A DNA stretch of 64,000 bases from an uncultured Clostridia bacterium (lineage in GTDB: Bacteria > Bacillota > Clostridia > UBA1381): assembly GCA_947591315.1 (NCBI GenBank), contig CANQDD010000007.1:35662-99661 (forward strand). Direction: 5' to 3'. The notes under the pieces were generated by a model, which had not been told where the DNA came from, ran no database searches, and saw only the letters and a program-made list of their open reading frames with translations. Positions within the stretch are counted from its first letter, which is position 1, and every line of letters starts with the position of its first letter. The translations under genes were made by a program, and so were the position numbers. Below, piece after piece: positions 38,007 through 47,484 of this stretch.

Positions 38007-39397
38007 TCCGCATAACTCCACTGCACGCCCGTCGGGGTATCCTTCAGGACGATATTCATTTCCTTCAGCCTGTCGCGTATCGCGTCCGCCTCAGCCCAAT
38101 TCTTCTCCGCGCGCGCCTTATTACGCTTTTCTATAAGCTCCTCGACCTCCGCGTCAATCGACTTTTTCTGTTTCTGGAACAATCCCAGAACGCCGCCGAG
38201 TTCGCGTATAAGTCCGAGCGTTTTCTCTATTATCGCCTTCGAGTTCGCACCCGTAAGCTCCGTATTCGCGGCGTACACTATATCGAATATTGCGGCAGTC
38301 GCGCCGGCGGTGTTGAGGTCGTCGTCCATAGCCTCGATGAATTTCGCTTTAAAGCCGTCAAGCTTTTCCGACAGCTCCGTTTCGGTAAGCTGTTTATCCT
38401 CCGCGCTTTCAAGCATAAATTCGAGATTGTCAATGCACGTATACACACGCTCGACAGCCGATTTTGCCTGTTCCATAAGCTCGTCGGAGAAATTTACGGG
38501 GCTTCTGTAATGCGCCGCGAGCATGAAGTAGCGGATAACCTCACCGTCAAACTTCTTGCGCACGTCACGCACCGTGAAGAAATTGCCGAGCGACTTGCTC
38601 ATTTTGCGGTTGTCGATGTTTATATAGCCATTGTGCATCCAATAGTGTGAAAACGGCTTGCCGTTCGCGCACTCGGACTGCGCAATCTCGTTTTCGTGGT
38701 GCGGGAAAATCAAATCCTGACCGCCCGCGTGAATGTCGATCATCTCGCCGAGGTACCTGTTTACCATCGCGCTGCACTCGATGTGCCAGCCCGGTCTGCC
38801 CATACCCCACGGGCTTTCCCACGCCGGCTCGCTCTCCTCCTTCTGCTTTTTCCATAGAGCAAAGTCCATCGGATCGCGCTTTTTCTCGCCTACCTCAATT
38901 CTTGCGCCCGCCTCGAGATCCTCCAAAGGCTGCTTTGACAGCTTGCCGTAGCCCGCGAATTTCTTAGCCGCGAAGTACACGTCGCCGTCAACGCAGTACG
39001 CGTAACCGTTTTCCTCGAGCTTTTTTATAACGTCTATGATCGCGTCAATGTTCTCGGTCGCCTTCGGGTGAATTGTCGCGGCGCGCACGCCGAGCGCCTT
39101 CGCGTCGTCGAAATACTCCGCTATGAACCGTTCGCCGAGCTCCTTGACGGTGGTGTTTTCCTCTTTGGCGCGGTTGATCATCTTGTCATCAACATCGGTG
39201 AAATTCTGCACGAACGTCACCTTCATGCCGCGGTACTCCATGTAGCGGCGGAGCGTGTCGAAAATAACGAGAGGACGCGCGTTGCCGATGTGAATGTAGT
39301 TGTACACCGTCGGGCCGCACGCGTACATTTTTACCTCGTTTTCGGTAATCGGCACAAATTCCTGCTTTTGCCTTGTGAGCGTGTTGTATATCTTCAT
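38003..39397 (-). CDS. cysS: Cysteinyl-tRNA synthetase
   Basis: This 464-residue class I synthetase charges tRNA-Cys. Seen motifs are the zinc-binding [18 protein letters not shown] (HIGH-type signature near residues 28-40), [14 protein letters not shown] near 208, [16 protein letters not shown] near 236 and the KMSKS loop [12 protein letters not shown] near 265. The end holds the anticodon-binding helical domain ([21 protein letters not shown]). It is first in cysS-mrnC, with a probable promoter at 39433-39461. There is no serine acetyltransferase next to it. Length is normal for the family. Confidence 0.97.
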   Translation of the reverse strand: MKIYNTLTRQKQEFVPITENEVKMYACGPTVYNYIHIGNARPLVIFDTLRRYMEYRGMKVTFVQNFTDVDDKMINRAKEENTTVKELGERFIAEYFDDAKALGVRAATIHPKATENIDAIIDVIKKLEENGYAYCVDGDVYFAAKKFAGYGKLSKQPLEDLEAGARIEVGEKKRDPMDFALWKKQKEESEPAWESPWGMGRPGWHIECSAMVNRYLGEMIDIHAGGQDLIFPHHENEIAQSECANGKPFSHYWMHNGYINIDNRKMSKSLGNFFTVRDVRKKFDGEVIRYFMLAAHYRSPVNFSDELMEQAKSAVERVYTCIDNLEFMLESAEDKQLTETELSEKLDGFKAKFIEAMDDDLNTAGATAAIFDIVYAANTELTGANSKAIIEKTLGLIRELGGVLGLFQKQKKSIDAEVEELIEKRNKARAEKNWAEADAIRDRLKEMNIVLKDTPTGVQWSYAE

Positions 39398-39432
39398 TGC
39401 GTTACTTCCTTTTTACATATTTAACCATTATA

Positions 39433-39461
39433 ATTCTACCACAAACCGCCGAAAAAAACAA
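39433..39461 (-). promoter_or_regulatory. Probable cysS promoter
   Basis: On the minus strand TTGTTT (39461-39456), a 17-base spacer and TAGAAT (39438-39433) lie 36 bases upstream of the ATG. The -35 box is weak. Confidence 0.5.
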
Positions 39462-39500
39462 CCGTTATTTATAATATTTTCGCGTTCGGACGAAAAAATG

Positions 39501-39528
39501 TTGAAATTTTTGAAATCTGTGGTATAAT
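39501..39528 (+). promoter_or_regulatory. Promoter of structured RNA copy 2
   Basis: TTGAAA (39501-39506), a 16-base spacer and TATAAT (39523-39528) sit 7 bases before the first helix. Confidence 0.75.
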
Positions 39529-39534
39529 GAATGT

Positions 39535-39807
39535 ACCACATTATTTTTACTGCCGTGTGTTTTTACATGGCACTACTTTTTTAATACTTATTTTTATGGA
39601 ATATTCGGTATAGAATATTCTGTTTTGCGGTACACTTATTTCAAAGTAGAGTTTTGTGTTTGTCAAAAACGCAGGCTTCATATTGAAATGCTCTACTCTG
39701 AATAAGGCGATAATTTTGTAGTGTTTCATTGGCAGTAAAAATGTGTGGTAACATTAAATCTAAGCCGCGTTTTTATGCGTGGCGCGGATTTGTGCCACGC
39801 ATTTTTT
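39535..39807 (+). ncRNA. Candidate structured RNA, copy 2 of 3 (longest)
   Basis: The closing helix pairs CCACA..ATTTTTACTGCC (39536-39554) with GGCAGTAAAAATGTGTGG (39731-39748). A CACTAC/GTAGTG helix follows inside, then a side hairpin of two GAATATTC arms around GGTATA (near 39599-39620). The apical helix is CTTATTTCAAAGTAGAG with CTCTACTCTGAATAAG (about 39635-39706), topped by a UGUGUUU/AAAACGCA hairpin that holds TGTCAAAAACGCAGGCTT (39661-39678). The tail has CCGCGTTTTT and the terminator GCGTGGC/GCCACGC plus six T. The 18-base apical motif matches copy 3 at 17 of 18 bases. Confidence 0.7.
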
Positions 39808-39849
39808 GATGGGGCAGCTTTCGTGAGCGAAGCGAGCAGCAAAACGGCA

Positions 39850-39965
39850 CACAGCTTCCCCTTGAGGGGAACGACGCTAAAGCGTCGTCCACCTCATCCA
39901 CCGCTAACGCGGTCCCCCTTCCCCTCAAGGGGAAGGCTAACGTAGGGGCGAACCACGTTCGCCCG
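39850..39965. repeat. Palindromic intergenic repeat cluster (type B plus type D)
   Basis: It opens CTTCCCCTTGAGGGGAA, has a GACGCTAAAGCGTC hairpin and CCGCTAACGCGG, and closes CTTCCCCTCAAGGGGAAG. A type D CGAACCACGTTCG comes next. It lies between structured RNA copy 2 and the LRR protein gene. Confidence 0.82.
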
Positions 39966-39996
39966 CAAATTACACTAAATTACGGAGGAAGAAAAC

Positions 39997-41067
39997 ATGA
40001 AAAAACGAATTTTAACCGCACTTCTCACGCTCTGCATGCTCGCGGCGTTTATGCCGTGCGCGGCGGTTGCATATGATGAAATGAAATATGGTGACTATCT
40101 TTATTACAGAATCAATGAAGATGGCACGAGTGTCACCATTACCGACTGCGATGAAACCGCGTCCGGCGCAATTACAATTCCCGATAAAATCGAAAATTTG
40201 CCAGTAACAAGAATCACGGGCAGTGCATTTTGGGATTGCACATCATTAACAAGCTTAACCATTCCCGACAGCGTGACAGACATCAATCGGCGGGCATTTC
40301 ATAACTGCGGCAGTTTGAATATTAGCGTTTCGGAGAACAATCCGAATTACTGCGATATAGACGGCGTTCTTTTTAACAAAGACAAGACGGAAATCCTTGC
40401 ATATACAAAGGATAAAATACAGCCGGTTTATACCGTCCCTTTAGGCACCGTAAGCATCGGTCACAATGCGTTTATTGACTGTACATACTTAACGAACATC
40501 TCTTTGCCCGAAAGTTTGACTGATATTAACAGTGAAGCCTTTTACGGCTGTACGTCATTAAAAAGCGCAATAATTCCGAATGGCATAACTCTCATCGGAT
40601 ATTTTGTATTCCGTGAATGTTCATCATTAGAGAGCATAACGATTCCCGACAGCGTAACAATCATCGGCTACTGCGCGTTCGTAGGCTGTGAATCATTAAC
40701 GGACGTATATTACGGCGGAAGTGAAGAGCAATGGAAGCAAATCACATGTGACGTCAGCAATGGTCGCCTTCTCAACGCTGCAATCCATTACAACAGTGCT
40801 GTATATGATCCGATCACCCCCGCCGCGCTAACCGTTACGCCTTCGGGCGGCGGCTACGTACTCACAGCCGAGACGGACTATGACGGCGATGCGTATGCGG
40901 CGGCGTATGACGCGGAGGGTGCGCTGATAAGCGTCGTAAGCGAGCCGTTCACGGACGGGACGGCGACCGTTGCGCCGGACATAGCAGGCGCGGCGAAAAT
41001 TAAATTTTTCGTTTGGACAAACGCCGTGCAGCCCGTGACGCTCGCGGAGGAGATCACATTAAACTGA
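39997..41067 (+). CDS. Exported BspA-type leucine-rich-repeat protein
   Basis: This 356-residue protein has a signal peptide (MKKRILTALLTLCMLAAFMP). It has about six BspA-like LRR units over residues 35-255: ITGSAFWDCTSLTSLTIPDS, INSEAFYGCTSLKSAIIPNG, IGYFVFRECSSLESITIPDS, IGYCAFVGCESLTDVYYGGS. A final ~85-residue domain ends in KIKFFVWTNAVQPV. BspA-type LRRs are surface proteins that bind other molecules; the partner here is unknown. It carries no SLH or sortase signal. GGAGG precedes the ATG; no promoter stands out in the repeat upstream. Its last domain resembles those of both PL11 enzymes. Confidence 0.85.
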   Translation: MKKRILTALLTLCMLAAFMPCAAVAYDEMKYGDYLYYRINEDGTSVTITDCDETASGAITIPDKIENLPVTRITGSAFWDCTSLTSLTIPDSVTDINRRAFHNCGSLNISVSENNPNYCDIDGVLFNKDKTEILAYTKDKIQPVYTVPLGTVSIGHNAFIDCTYLTNISLPESLTDINSEAFYGCTSLKSAIIPNGITLIGYFVFRECSSLESITIPDSVTIIGYCAFVGCESLTDVYYGGSEEQWKQITCDVSNGRLLNAAIHYNSAVYDPITPAALTVTPSGGGYVLTAETDYDGDAYAAAYDAEGALISVVSEPFTDGTATVAPDIAGAAKIKFFVWTNAVQPVTLAEEITLN

Positions 41068-41103
41068 ACCAAATTTAACCAGCCGCGCATTATGTAATTT
41101 TTT

Positions 41104-41133
41104 GAATAATAAGCAAGAAAAGAAATCATAATA
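41104..41133 (+). promoter_or_regulatory. Sigma-G-type promoter of spoVT
   Basis: GAATA (41104-41108), an 18-base spacer and CATAATA (41127-41133) match the forespore sigma-G consensus (GHATR, N18, CATnnTA). In Bacillus subtilis spoVT is read by sigma-G, so the match agrees with the gene. No good sigma-A boxes are present here. Confidence 0.65.
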
Positions 41134-41179
41134 AACCCGTAGCCGATAATTATAATTTAAATACAGGAGGAGTTTATTT

Positions 41180-41716
41180 ATGAAGGCAACGGGAATTGTA
41201 AGACGAATAGATGACCTTGGCAGGATCGTTATACCCAAGGAGATACGCCGCACAATGCGTATCCGCGAGGGAGATCCGCTTGAAATATACACCGAAAAAG
41301 ACGGCGAGGTAATTTTTAAGAAGTATTCGCCCATAGGAGAGCTTGGAGATTTCGCGACAAACTATGTTGAAACGCTCGCGAAGGCGTCCGGTCACGGCGC
41401 GTGCATAACCGACCGCGACAGCGTTATAGCCGTGTCGGGCATACCCAAAAAGGAGCTTATGGAGCGGCGCGTGTCGAGCGAGCTTGAAAACGTCATGAAC
41501 GAGAAAATCATCGTGAGCTACAAGGACGGCAAGCCCGTGTCGGTAGCCGACGGCGTTGACAAGTACAGCGCGGGCGTGGTCGTGCCTATCGTGAGCGAGG
41601 GCGATACGATTGGCTCGGTACTGTTTATCATGAACGACGGCGAGCAGCCGTCGGAGGTCGACGAAAAGCTTGCGGAAAGCGCGGCAGGATTTCTCGGTAA
41701 GCACATGGAAGGCTGA
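41180..41716 (+). CDS. spoVT: Stage V sporulation protein T (AbrB-type regulator)
   Basis: The 178-residue protein has the SpoVT layout: an AbrB-type swapped-hairpin DNA-binding domain (MKATGIVRRIDDLGRIVIPKEIRRTMRIREGDPLEIY, residues 1-50) and a GAF-like C-terminal domain (ACITDRDSVIAVSGIPKKEL to SVLFIMNDGEQP). SpoVT acts in the developing forespore and tunes late gene expression. GGAGG precedes the ATG. A sigma-G-type promoter lies just upstream, and a strong terminator follows. Together with SpoIID this suggests the organism can, or recently could, form spores. Confidence 0.96.
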   Translation: MKATGIVRRIDDLGRIVIPKEIRRTMRIREGDPLEIYTEKDGEVIFKKYSPIGELGDFATNYVETLAKASGHGACITDRDSVIAVSGIPKKELMERRVSSELENVMNEKIIVSYKDGKPVSVADGVDKYSAGVVVPIVSEGDTIGSVLFIMNDGEQPSEVDEKLAESAAGFLGKHMEG

Positions 41717-41725
41717 ATATAAAAG

Positions 41726-41757
41726 CTCCCGAAAGGCAAATGCCCTTCGGGAGTTTT
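41726..41757 (+). terminator. Intrinsic terminator of spoVT
   Basis: CTCCCGAA and TTCGGGAG, with inner GGC/GCC pairs, form a strong stem followed by TTTT, 10 bases after the stop. Confidence 0.9.
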
Positions 41758-41840
41758 AGTGTCCCCGTATTTTTAGTGTCCCTTTTATCCTAACTTTAGT
41801 GTCCCTGTAATTTTAGTGTCCCCACAGCTTTAGTGTCCCC
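41754..41840. repeat. Array of five TTTAGTGTCCC(C) motifs
   Basis: Copies start at 41754, 41770, 41795, 41811 and 41829, spaced 16-25 bases, all in one direction. Read on the minus strand they are GGGGACACTAAA, as in the array after groEL at 27743. Both arrays lie between convergent gene ends, here spoVT and copA. No hairpin involves the array itself. Confidence 0.85.
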
Positions 41841-41843
41841 GCG

Positions 41844-44078
41844 TCACGGCTTGAAGAAACGAAGTCTTAACGCGTTCGACACTACAAACACGCTGCTGAA
41901 GCTCATTGCGGCGGCGGCTATCATCGGGTTAAGGCAGAAGCCGCCGAGCCAGTACAGCGCGCCCGCCGCAACAGGTATGCCGAGCACGTTGTAGAAGAAC
42001 GCCCAGAACAGGTTTTGCTTTATATTGCGCATTACGGCGCGGCTTAATTTCATCGCCGTAACCGCGTCGCGCAAATCGCTTTTCATCAGTACCACGTCAG
42101 CCGCTTCTATCGCGACGTCCGTACCCGCGCCTATCGCCACGCCGACGTCGGCGCGTGTAAGCGCCGGAGCGTCGTTTATGCCGTCGCCGACCATCGCCAC
42201 ACTGCGACCCTCGGACTGCAGACGGCGCACCTCCGCCTCCTTGCCCGACGGCAGCACCTCGGCTATCGCGTCGGTAATGTTGAGGCTCCTGCGTATCGCC
42301 TCGGCTGTCACCTTGTTGTCGCCGGTGAGCATTACCACCTTCAGTTTCATATCGCGCATCGCGTCTATCGCGGCGCGGCTCGTTTCCTTAACGGTGTCCG
42401 CGACGGCGATTATGCCTATAAACTCGCCGTCAGCCGCGAAGTAGAGAGCCGTTTTGCCCTCAGCCGCAAGCGCGGTGTTTTCGGTCGCGGTCACGTTGTT
42501 TTCACACATCATTTTGTAATTTCCGGCAAGTATTTTTTTACCGTTCACAACGCCGCTTACGCCGCGTCCGGCTGTCTGCGTGAAGTCCTCGGCTGTCTTT
42601 ATATCCATACCCGCAGCCTTTTCGACTATGGCGCGCGCGAGCGGGTGCTCCGACGCGTTTTCGACCGCCGCCGCGACGGATAAAAGCTCGTTTTCCGTCA
42701 CACCATTCGGGATTATATCGGTCACGGACGGCTTACCCTCGGTTATCGTGCCGGTTTTGTCAAGCACAACGGTGTCGGTTTTGCAAGCCGTTTCAAGGCT
42801 TTCGGCTGATTTTATCAGTATGCCGAGCTGAGCTCCCCTGCCCGTTCCGACCATTATCGCGGTCGGCGTTGCAAGTCCGAGCGCGCACGGACACGATATT
42901 ACAAGCACCGACACTGCCATTGTAAACGCGAACGGCGCGCCCTTGCCGATAAGGAGCCACACAACGGCCGTGACTATCGCTATTCCTATCACGACAGGTA
43001 CGAACACGCCCGCCACCTTGTCCGCAAGCTTTGATATAGGCGCTTTTGATGACGCGGCTTCCTCAACGAGGCTTATAATCTGCGCGAGCGTCGTGTCCTC
43101 GCCCACCTTTTCAACGCGGAACACGAAGTAACCCGACTTGTTCACGGTCGCGCCGGTAACGCTGTCGCCGACGGTCTTTTCGACCGCTATGCTCTCGCCC
43201 GTTATCGCCGACTCGTCAACCGCGCCGCTTCCCTCGGTTATCACGCCGTCGAGCGGCACCGTCTGTCCGGCTTTTACGACTACGTATTCGCCGACCTTAA
43301 CGTCCTCGACCGCGACTGTTTTCTCCTTGCCGTTCCTGATAACGACAGCCGTTTTCGGCGACAGGTCGATAAGCTTTTCTATCGCGCGTGACGTTTTGCC
43401 CTTGGCGCGTGTTTCAAGGTATTTGCCGAGCGTTATGAGCGTCACTATCGTTGCCGCGCCCTCGAAATAAAGGTTCATCATGTAGCTTTCGACAAGCTCC
43501 TTGTCGCCGTGACCGAGACCGTAGCCGATGCAGTAAATCGCCACAATTCCGTACACGAGCGACGCGCCGGAGCCTATCGCAATTAAAGAGTCCATGTTCG
43601 GCGCGCCGTGAAACAGCGTTTTGAAGCCGTTTATGAAATATTTTCTGTTTATTATGACTATCGGCAGCGTCAGCAAAAGCTGCGTGAACGCGAACGCGAG
43701 CGCGTCCTCATACCCTTTTATCCATAAATTTACAAGCGGGAAGTTCCACATATGCCCCATCGAAAGGTACATAAGCGGAACGAGCAGCGCGACCGACACG
43801 ATAAGGCGTATCTTCATGCTTTTAATTTCGTCATCAACGCCCGTGTCACGCTTTTCCGTCTTTTTTTCGCCCGCCTTGGACGCGCCGTAACCGGCGGCAA
43901 TTACCGCGCCGATTATCTCGCCCTCCGTCACCGCGTCGCCGTCGTAATCGACGCTCATGTTATTCATAAGGAGGTTTACGTTCACCTCGTTTACGCCGTC
44001 GAGCGAGCGCACCGCTTTGTCCACGCGCGCGCTGCACGCGCTGCACGTCATTCCCGTTATATCGAATTTGCCCGTCAT
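41844..44078 (-). CDS. copA: Copper-transporting P1B-type ATPase
   Basis: This 744-residue pump should export Cu+ from the cytoplasm. It has one N-terminal heavy-metal-associated domain ([15 protein letters not shown], residues ~9-23), eight membrane helices, the ion-site CPC in [17 protein letters not shown] (near 395), the phosphorylation site [16 protein letters not shown] (near 440), an HP motif ([13 protein letters not shown]) and the hinge [18 protein letters not shown]. The final helix has the MxxSS copper ligands ([12 protein letters not shown]). No CsoR or CopY gene is next to it, though BlaI/CopY-family repressors lie elsewhere in the window. It appears monocistronic. Confidence 0.96.
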   Translation of the reverse strand: MTGKFDITGMTCSACSARVDKAVRSLDGVNEVNVNLLMNNMSVDYDGDAVTEGEIIGAVIAAGYGASKAGEKKTEKRDTGVDDEIKSMKIRLIVSVALLVPLMYLSMGHMWNFPLVNLWIKGYEDALAFAFTQLLLTLPIVIINRKYFINGFKTLFHGAPNMDSLIAIGSGASLVYGIVAIYCIGYGLGHGDKELVESYMMNLYFEGAATIVTLITLGKYLETRAKGKTSRAIEKLIDLSPKTAVVIRNGKEKTVAVEDVKVGEYVVVKAGQTVPLDGVITEGSGAVDESAITGESIAVEKTVGDSVTGATVNKSGYFVFRVEKVGEDTTLAQIISLVEEAASSKAPISKLADKVAGVFVPVVIGIAIVTAVVWLLIGKGAPFAFTMAVSVLVISCPCALGLATPTAIMVGTGRGAQLGILIKSAESLETACKTDTVVLDKTGTITEGKPSVTDIIPNGVTENELLSVAAAVENASEHPLARAIVEKAAGMDIKTAEDFTQTAGRGVSGVVNGKKILAGNYKMMCENNVTATENTALAAEGKTALYFAADGEFIGIIAVADTVKETSRAAIDAMRDMKLKVVMLTGDNKVTAEAIRRSLNITDAIAEVLPSGKEAEVRRLQSEGRSVAMVGDGINDAPALTRADVGVAIGAGTDVAIEAADVVLMKSDLRDAVTAMKLSRAVMRNIKQNLFWAFFYNVLGIPVAAGALYWLGGFCLNPMIAAAAMSFSSVFVVSNALRLRFFKP

Positions 44079-44178
44079 AACAACCGCCTCGCATATATGA
44101 TAATTTAATATTAGTTTTTCCGACTTTGTTAATTATATCACATATGGTTCCGGTTTTCAAGACGGGCGGACGCGTTTT

Positions 44179-46119
44179 TTATTCAAAGGTAATTCCTTCC
44201 ATACACGCCGCGTCGATCGTGCAGTCCGAATAACCGGTATCGGAATTGTAGTGTATCTCGAACCGCTGATAATTGTCGCCCATGCGGTCGGAATTTTTAA
44301 TTCTGTTATCCTTGATATGGGCAAGCGCTTTTTCTATATCGGCTTTATCTCTTAAATACGCGAATTCATATTTTTTGTCGGTATATTGGTAGACCGTAAT
44401 CTTCTCTATTTGGTCGGCGGACGGCATGACGTCGTAAAGTCCCCACTCCGTAAGCAGCGCGACACAGTTCGTGTACGACGGGTAAACGTTGTAGCTGAGC
44501 GTTTCCGAGTACCAGCGCGTCTTGTCCTCGACCGGCTTTCTGTCACTGTCGAGCGACGGCATACGGCTGTCAACCGACAGCTTTGTAATCGAGCCGGCGT
44601 TATCAATATCGGTAAATTTCGCGTTAAGCACGTCCTGTTTGAGCGCGGCAAGTATCTGCTCCTGCCGCGACGGGTCGAGCCATGTGGACACTCCGAGATT
44701 TAGCACGCTCACGTTTGTGTACTCCGTATCGCTGTCGCCGACTATCGGAAATCTCTCGCATTTTACCTGCTTAAGCTCCTGTACGGCGCAGAAGAGATTA
44801 AACACTTCCTCGTTATTGTCGGTTATGTTGTAGCTGCGCCTCATCACGCTGCCGTCCTTAAGCGTGTACGTAATCGGTATGGAATAATAGCTGTCGCTCT
44901 TCTCTTCGCCGTTTTCGGCTGCCGCGCGGTGGAACGCGATGACCTTTTCTATATCCTCTTTGTCATAAAGCGTCGGATCGTTTTGCGCGTTTTCGGCAAG
45001 GTACATTATTTCGCCGCTCGGATTCGTATACGATCTCACGCCGTAGTCACCCGTGACGTTTACCGATGCAATATTGTCAATGTCGGGTACACGCTTTTCA
45101 AAGCCGGTTATGTCCACGCCGTAGAACAGGTACAGTACACACATCATAGCCGTGTATATAATGATAGGCTTCAGGATTTTCGTCGGCTTGAACGACTTCG
45201 ATATAATCATGCGCGCTACGATAATTCCTATTATGCCGAACGGCAAACCTATCCACATGGAAATTTTCACGCTGTCGTAGAAAATCGTACCCAGATACAT
45301 ATATCCGGCAAGACCGGCGCAGAACGCAAGCCCGTACATGAACACGGGGTTCAGCGCGTCGAACGCGAGTATGCGCGTGTGGTTTTCAAGCCTTCGCATT
45401 TGGTAGAACCACGCGCCCAGCGCGATAAATACAATTCCCAGCGCGAGGCTCACATACATTTTGCCTTCGAGAAGGTTCGCGTAGCTCGGGTAAATCCACC
45501 GCATAAAGCCCGGCAAGCCGCTTACGACGTAGCCGTGGAGGTAGTCCGTGCCGAGTATCTCCATCACACCCGTGAAAAACAGCGGCAGGAACATCACGAT
45601 CGACGGCAGCATCACGCCGGCGGCTGTGTTGCCGACGAGCATTGACGCGGCTGCGGAAAAGCTCGCTATCTCAAACGCGTATATCATCGACAGCGCAGCC
45701 CACAGCAGTATATACGACGGCAGCGTTTCAACCATTGTGAACATTATCGCGGCGTTAAGTATGATTGGCAGCGCGATAAGCACGGCAGCCGACACGAGGT
45801 GCGAGAAATACAGGCACTCGCGTCTTAACGGCAGGCGGTGCGTTTCGCATACCGAGCTTTTGTGGTGCAGGTACGAAAACAGCAGCGCGGGCGTTATTAT
45901 ACAGAACGGCACGATTATAAGCAGCGAAGTGGTTTGCGCCATTAAGTAAAACGTGCTGTGTAAAAAGTCCCTTCCCGTGTCGGGACGGTAAAGGAGCGTA
46001 CTCCTTAAAGGCAGTACCGTCACGACAAACAGCGCGAGCGCGAACGTCACGCCGAGGTACCAGTAACGACGCATGTCGGATTTTATAACGCTTTTGTTAA
46101 TCAATGATTTCAAGCTCAT
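44179..46119 (-). CDS. ABC transporter permease with large outer loop (YtrC/DUF6449-like)
   Basis: I start this 646-residue protein at 46119 (MSLKSLINKSVIKSDMRRYWYLG), with GGGAGG upstream inside the ATPase gene; the overlap is 23 bases. The first ~340 residues hold about eight hydrophobic segments, the rest is a long soluble part (VTGDYGVRSYTNPSGEIMYLAENAQ...). This layout fits permeases paired with YtrB-type ATPases, which export or sense cell-wall-active compounds. The long C-terminal region is probably outside the membrane. It is the last gene of the GntR-ATPase-permease operon. Substrate unknown. Confidence 0.82.
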   Translation of the reverse strand: MSLKSLINKSVIKSDMRRYWYLGVTFALALFVVTVLPLRSTLLYRPDTGRDFLHSTFYLMAQTTSLLIIVPFCIITPALLFSYLHHKSSVCETHRLPLRRECLYFSHLVSAAVLIALPIILNAAIMFTMVETLPSYILLWAALSMIYAFEIASFSAAASMLVGNTAAGVMLPSIVMFLPLFFTGVMEILGTDYLHGYVVSGLPGFMRWIYPSYANLLEGKMYVSLALGIVFIALGAWFYQMRRLENHTRILAFDALNPVFMYGLAFCAGLAGYMYLGTIFYDSVKISMWIGLPFGIIGIIVARMIISKSFKPTKILKPIIIYTAMMCVLYLFYGVDITGFEKRVPDIDNIASVNVTGDYGVRSYTNPSGEIMYLAENAQNDPTLYDKEDIEKVIAFHRAAAENGEEKSDSYYSIPITYTLKDGSVMRRSYNITDNNEEVFNLFCAVQELKQVKCERFPIVGDSDTEYTNVSVLNLGVSTWLDPSRQEQILAALKQDVLNAKFTDIDNAGSITKLSVDSRMPSLDSDRKPVEDKTRWYSETLSYNVYPSYTNCVALLTEWGLYDVMPSADQIEKITVYQYTDKKYEFAYLRDKADIEKALAHIKDNRIKNSDRMGDNYQRFEIHYNSDTGYSDCTIDAACMEGITFE

Positions 46120-46993
46120 AGCCCATACCTCCCAACTCATATATAAATACCTCTTCGAGCGTAAGCGGAACGACGTCCAAAAGCAGCGGCGAATATTTCC
46201 TTATTTTATCCGTTATCTCGCCGCTGTCGCCGCGTATAATAAGCATATCGACGCTGCCCGCCTTTTCGTGCTTTAACACGTCGAGCGACGTCCTAAGCTC
46301 GTCGGGCAGTCCGTCCCTGAACGCGGTCTGTACCTTGTGAATGTTGCCCTTTACCTCGTCAAGTCCCTTTTCTATGGCAATCCTGCCGTTGTTCATAATT
46401 CCCACGTGATCGCACACGTCCTCAAGCTCGCGCAGGTTGTGGCTCGACACGAGTACGGTCATGCCTCGGTTCGCGACCTCGGCAAGCATGATGTTCCACA
46501 CGTTGCGGCGCATTACGGGGTCAAGACCGTCCATCGGCTCGTCGAGTATCATCACGTCCGGCTGAGTTGACAGTCCGAGCCAGAACGCCGCCTGTTTCTG
46601 CATACCCTTCGACAGTCTGCGCGCGGCGCGTTTCTCGTCTATCTTGAACACGTCCGCGATTTCCTCGAACCGTTCCTCGCTCCAATTCGGGTATATGCCG
46701 CGATAGTAGGCGGCGCTGTCCTTAATCGAGTAGCCGGGGAAAAAGTACAAGTCATCGCTCACGTACGCGACGCGGCTCTTAATCTCCGCATTCTCGTACA
46801 CGGGCTTACCGTCTATCAGAACCGAGCCGCCGTCCTGACGGTAAATGCCCGCCATACATTTTATTACCGTGGTTTTACCCGCGCCGTTCGGTCCGACAAG
46901 ACCGTAGACCGAGCCTTTTTCCACGTTTATGTTCACGCCGTTAAGCGCGAAAAAGTCGCCGAAGCGTTTTATTACGTTTTTTACTTCTATCAT
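46097..46993 (-). CDS. ABC transporter ATP-binding protein (YtrB-like)
   Basis: This 298-residue ATPase has Walker A GLVGPNGAGKTTVIKCM (near residue 32), a Q-loop near VAYVSDDLYFFPG, the signature RLSKGMQKQAAFWLGLS (here S-K-G-M-Q replaces the usual L-S-G-G-Q), Walker B VMILDEPMDGLDPVMRR and the switch VSSHNLRELEDV. The S-K-G-M-Q form is typical of YtrB/GntR-linked exporters. It is 3 bases downstream of the GntR gene and overlaps the permease gene, so all three are one operon. Related Bacillus operons respond to antibiotics that block cell-wall lipid II. Confidence 0.95.
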   Translation of the reverse strand: MIEVKNVIKRFGDFFALNGVNINVEKGSVYGLVGPNGAGKTTVIKCMAGIYRQDGGSVLIDGKPVYENAEIKSRVAYVSDDLYFFPGYSIKDSAAYYRGIYPNWSEERFEEIADVFKIDEKRAARRLSKGMQKQAAFWLGLSTQPDVMILDEPMDGLDPVMRRNVWNIMLAEVANRGMTVLVSSHNLRELEDVCDHVGIMNNGRIAIEKGLDEVKGNIHKVQTAFRDGLPDELRTSLDVLKHEKAGSVDMLIIRGDSGEITDKIRKYSPLLLDVVPLTLEEVFIYELGGMGYELEIID

Positions 46994-46996
46994 ATC

Positions 46997-47371
46997 TCAT
47001 TCCTCCTTTTTTTCATACACGCCGTCGATTAAATCTATGAGCGTTTCCTTTTTTATTCCGAGAAACCGCGCACGTTTTACGAGATTTTCCATTTCGTCGG
47101 TAAGCTCCGTGCTTTCCGTTTTCTCGTGCACCCGCGACACCGGCGCGACAAAACTTCCCTTCGCGCGGACGGAGTAAATGTACCCCTCCGTCTCCAAATT
47201 GCGGTAGGCGCGCTGTATCGTGTTGGGGTTTATCGTAAGCTGCTGCGCCATTTCCCGCACCGACGGTATTTTGTCGTCGGGCTTCAAAATCTCCGCTATT
47301 ATGAGCTCCTTCATTTTCTCCTTAATCTGCTCGTAAAGCGGTCTGTGGTCGGACAGGTCAAGCTGTATCAT
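46997..47371 (-). CDS. GntR-family regulator, YtrA subfamily
   Basis: I start this 124-residue protein at 47371 (MIQLDLSDHRPLYEQIKEKMKELI), with GGGAGGTG upstream. It has the GntR winged helix (IPSVREMAQQLTINPNTIQRAYRNLETEGYIYSVRAKGSFVA) and only a short C-terminal tail, the mark of the YtrA subfamily. YtrA repressors control the ABC operon they head. The operator at 47394-47430 overlaps the promoter, so self-repression is expected. The inducer is unknown. Confidence 0.94.
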   Translation of the reverse strand: MIQLDLSDHRPLYEQIKEKMKELIIAEILKPDDKIPSVREMAQQLTINPNTIQRAYRNLETEGYIYSVRAKGSFVAPVSRVHEKTESTELTDEMENLVKRARFLGIKKETLIDLIDGVYEKKEE

Positions 47372-47393
47372 ATTTTCACCTCCCGTTTTGTGT

Positions 47394-47443
47394 GTACTAA
47401 CTGTATTAACTATTATAATACAGTTGGTACGGTTATTTGTCAA
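47394..47443 (-). promoter_or_regulatory. Promoter and palindromic operator of the YtrA-type operon
   Basis: GTACTAACTGTATTA (47394-47408) and TAATACAGTTGGTAC (47416-47430) form an inverted repeat with one mismatch over 15 positions. On the minus strand TTGACA (47443-47438), a 17-base spacer and TATTAT (47420-47415) overlap it. This is the expected YtrA-type operator, covering -10 and the start site. Confidence 0.85.
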
Positions 47444-47484
47444 GAGGTTTTTGAAAATTTTTCAAAAAATTTTTCACAACCCCC

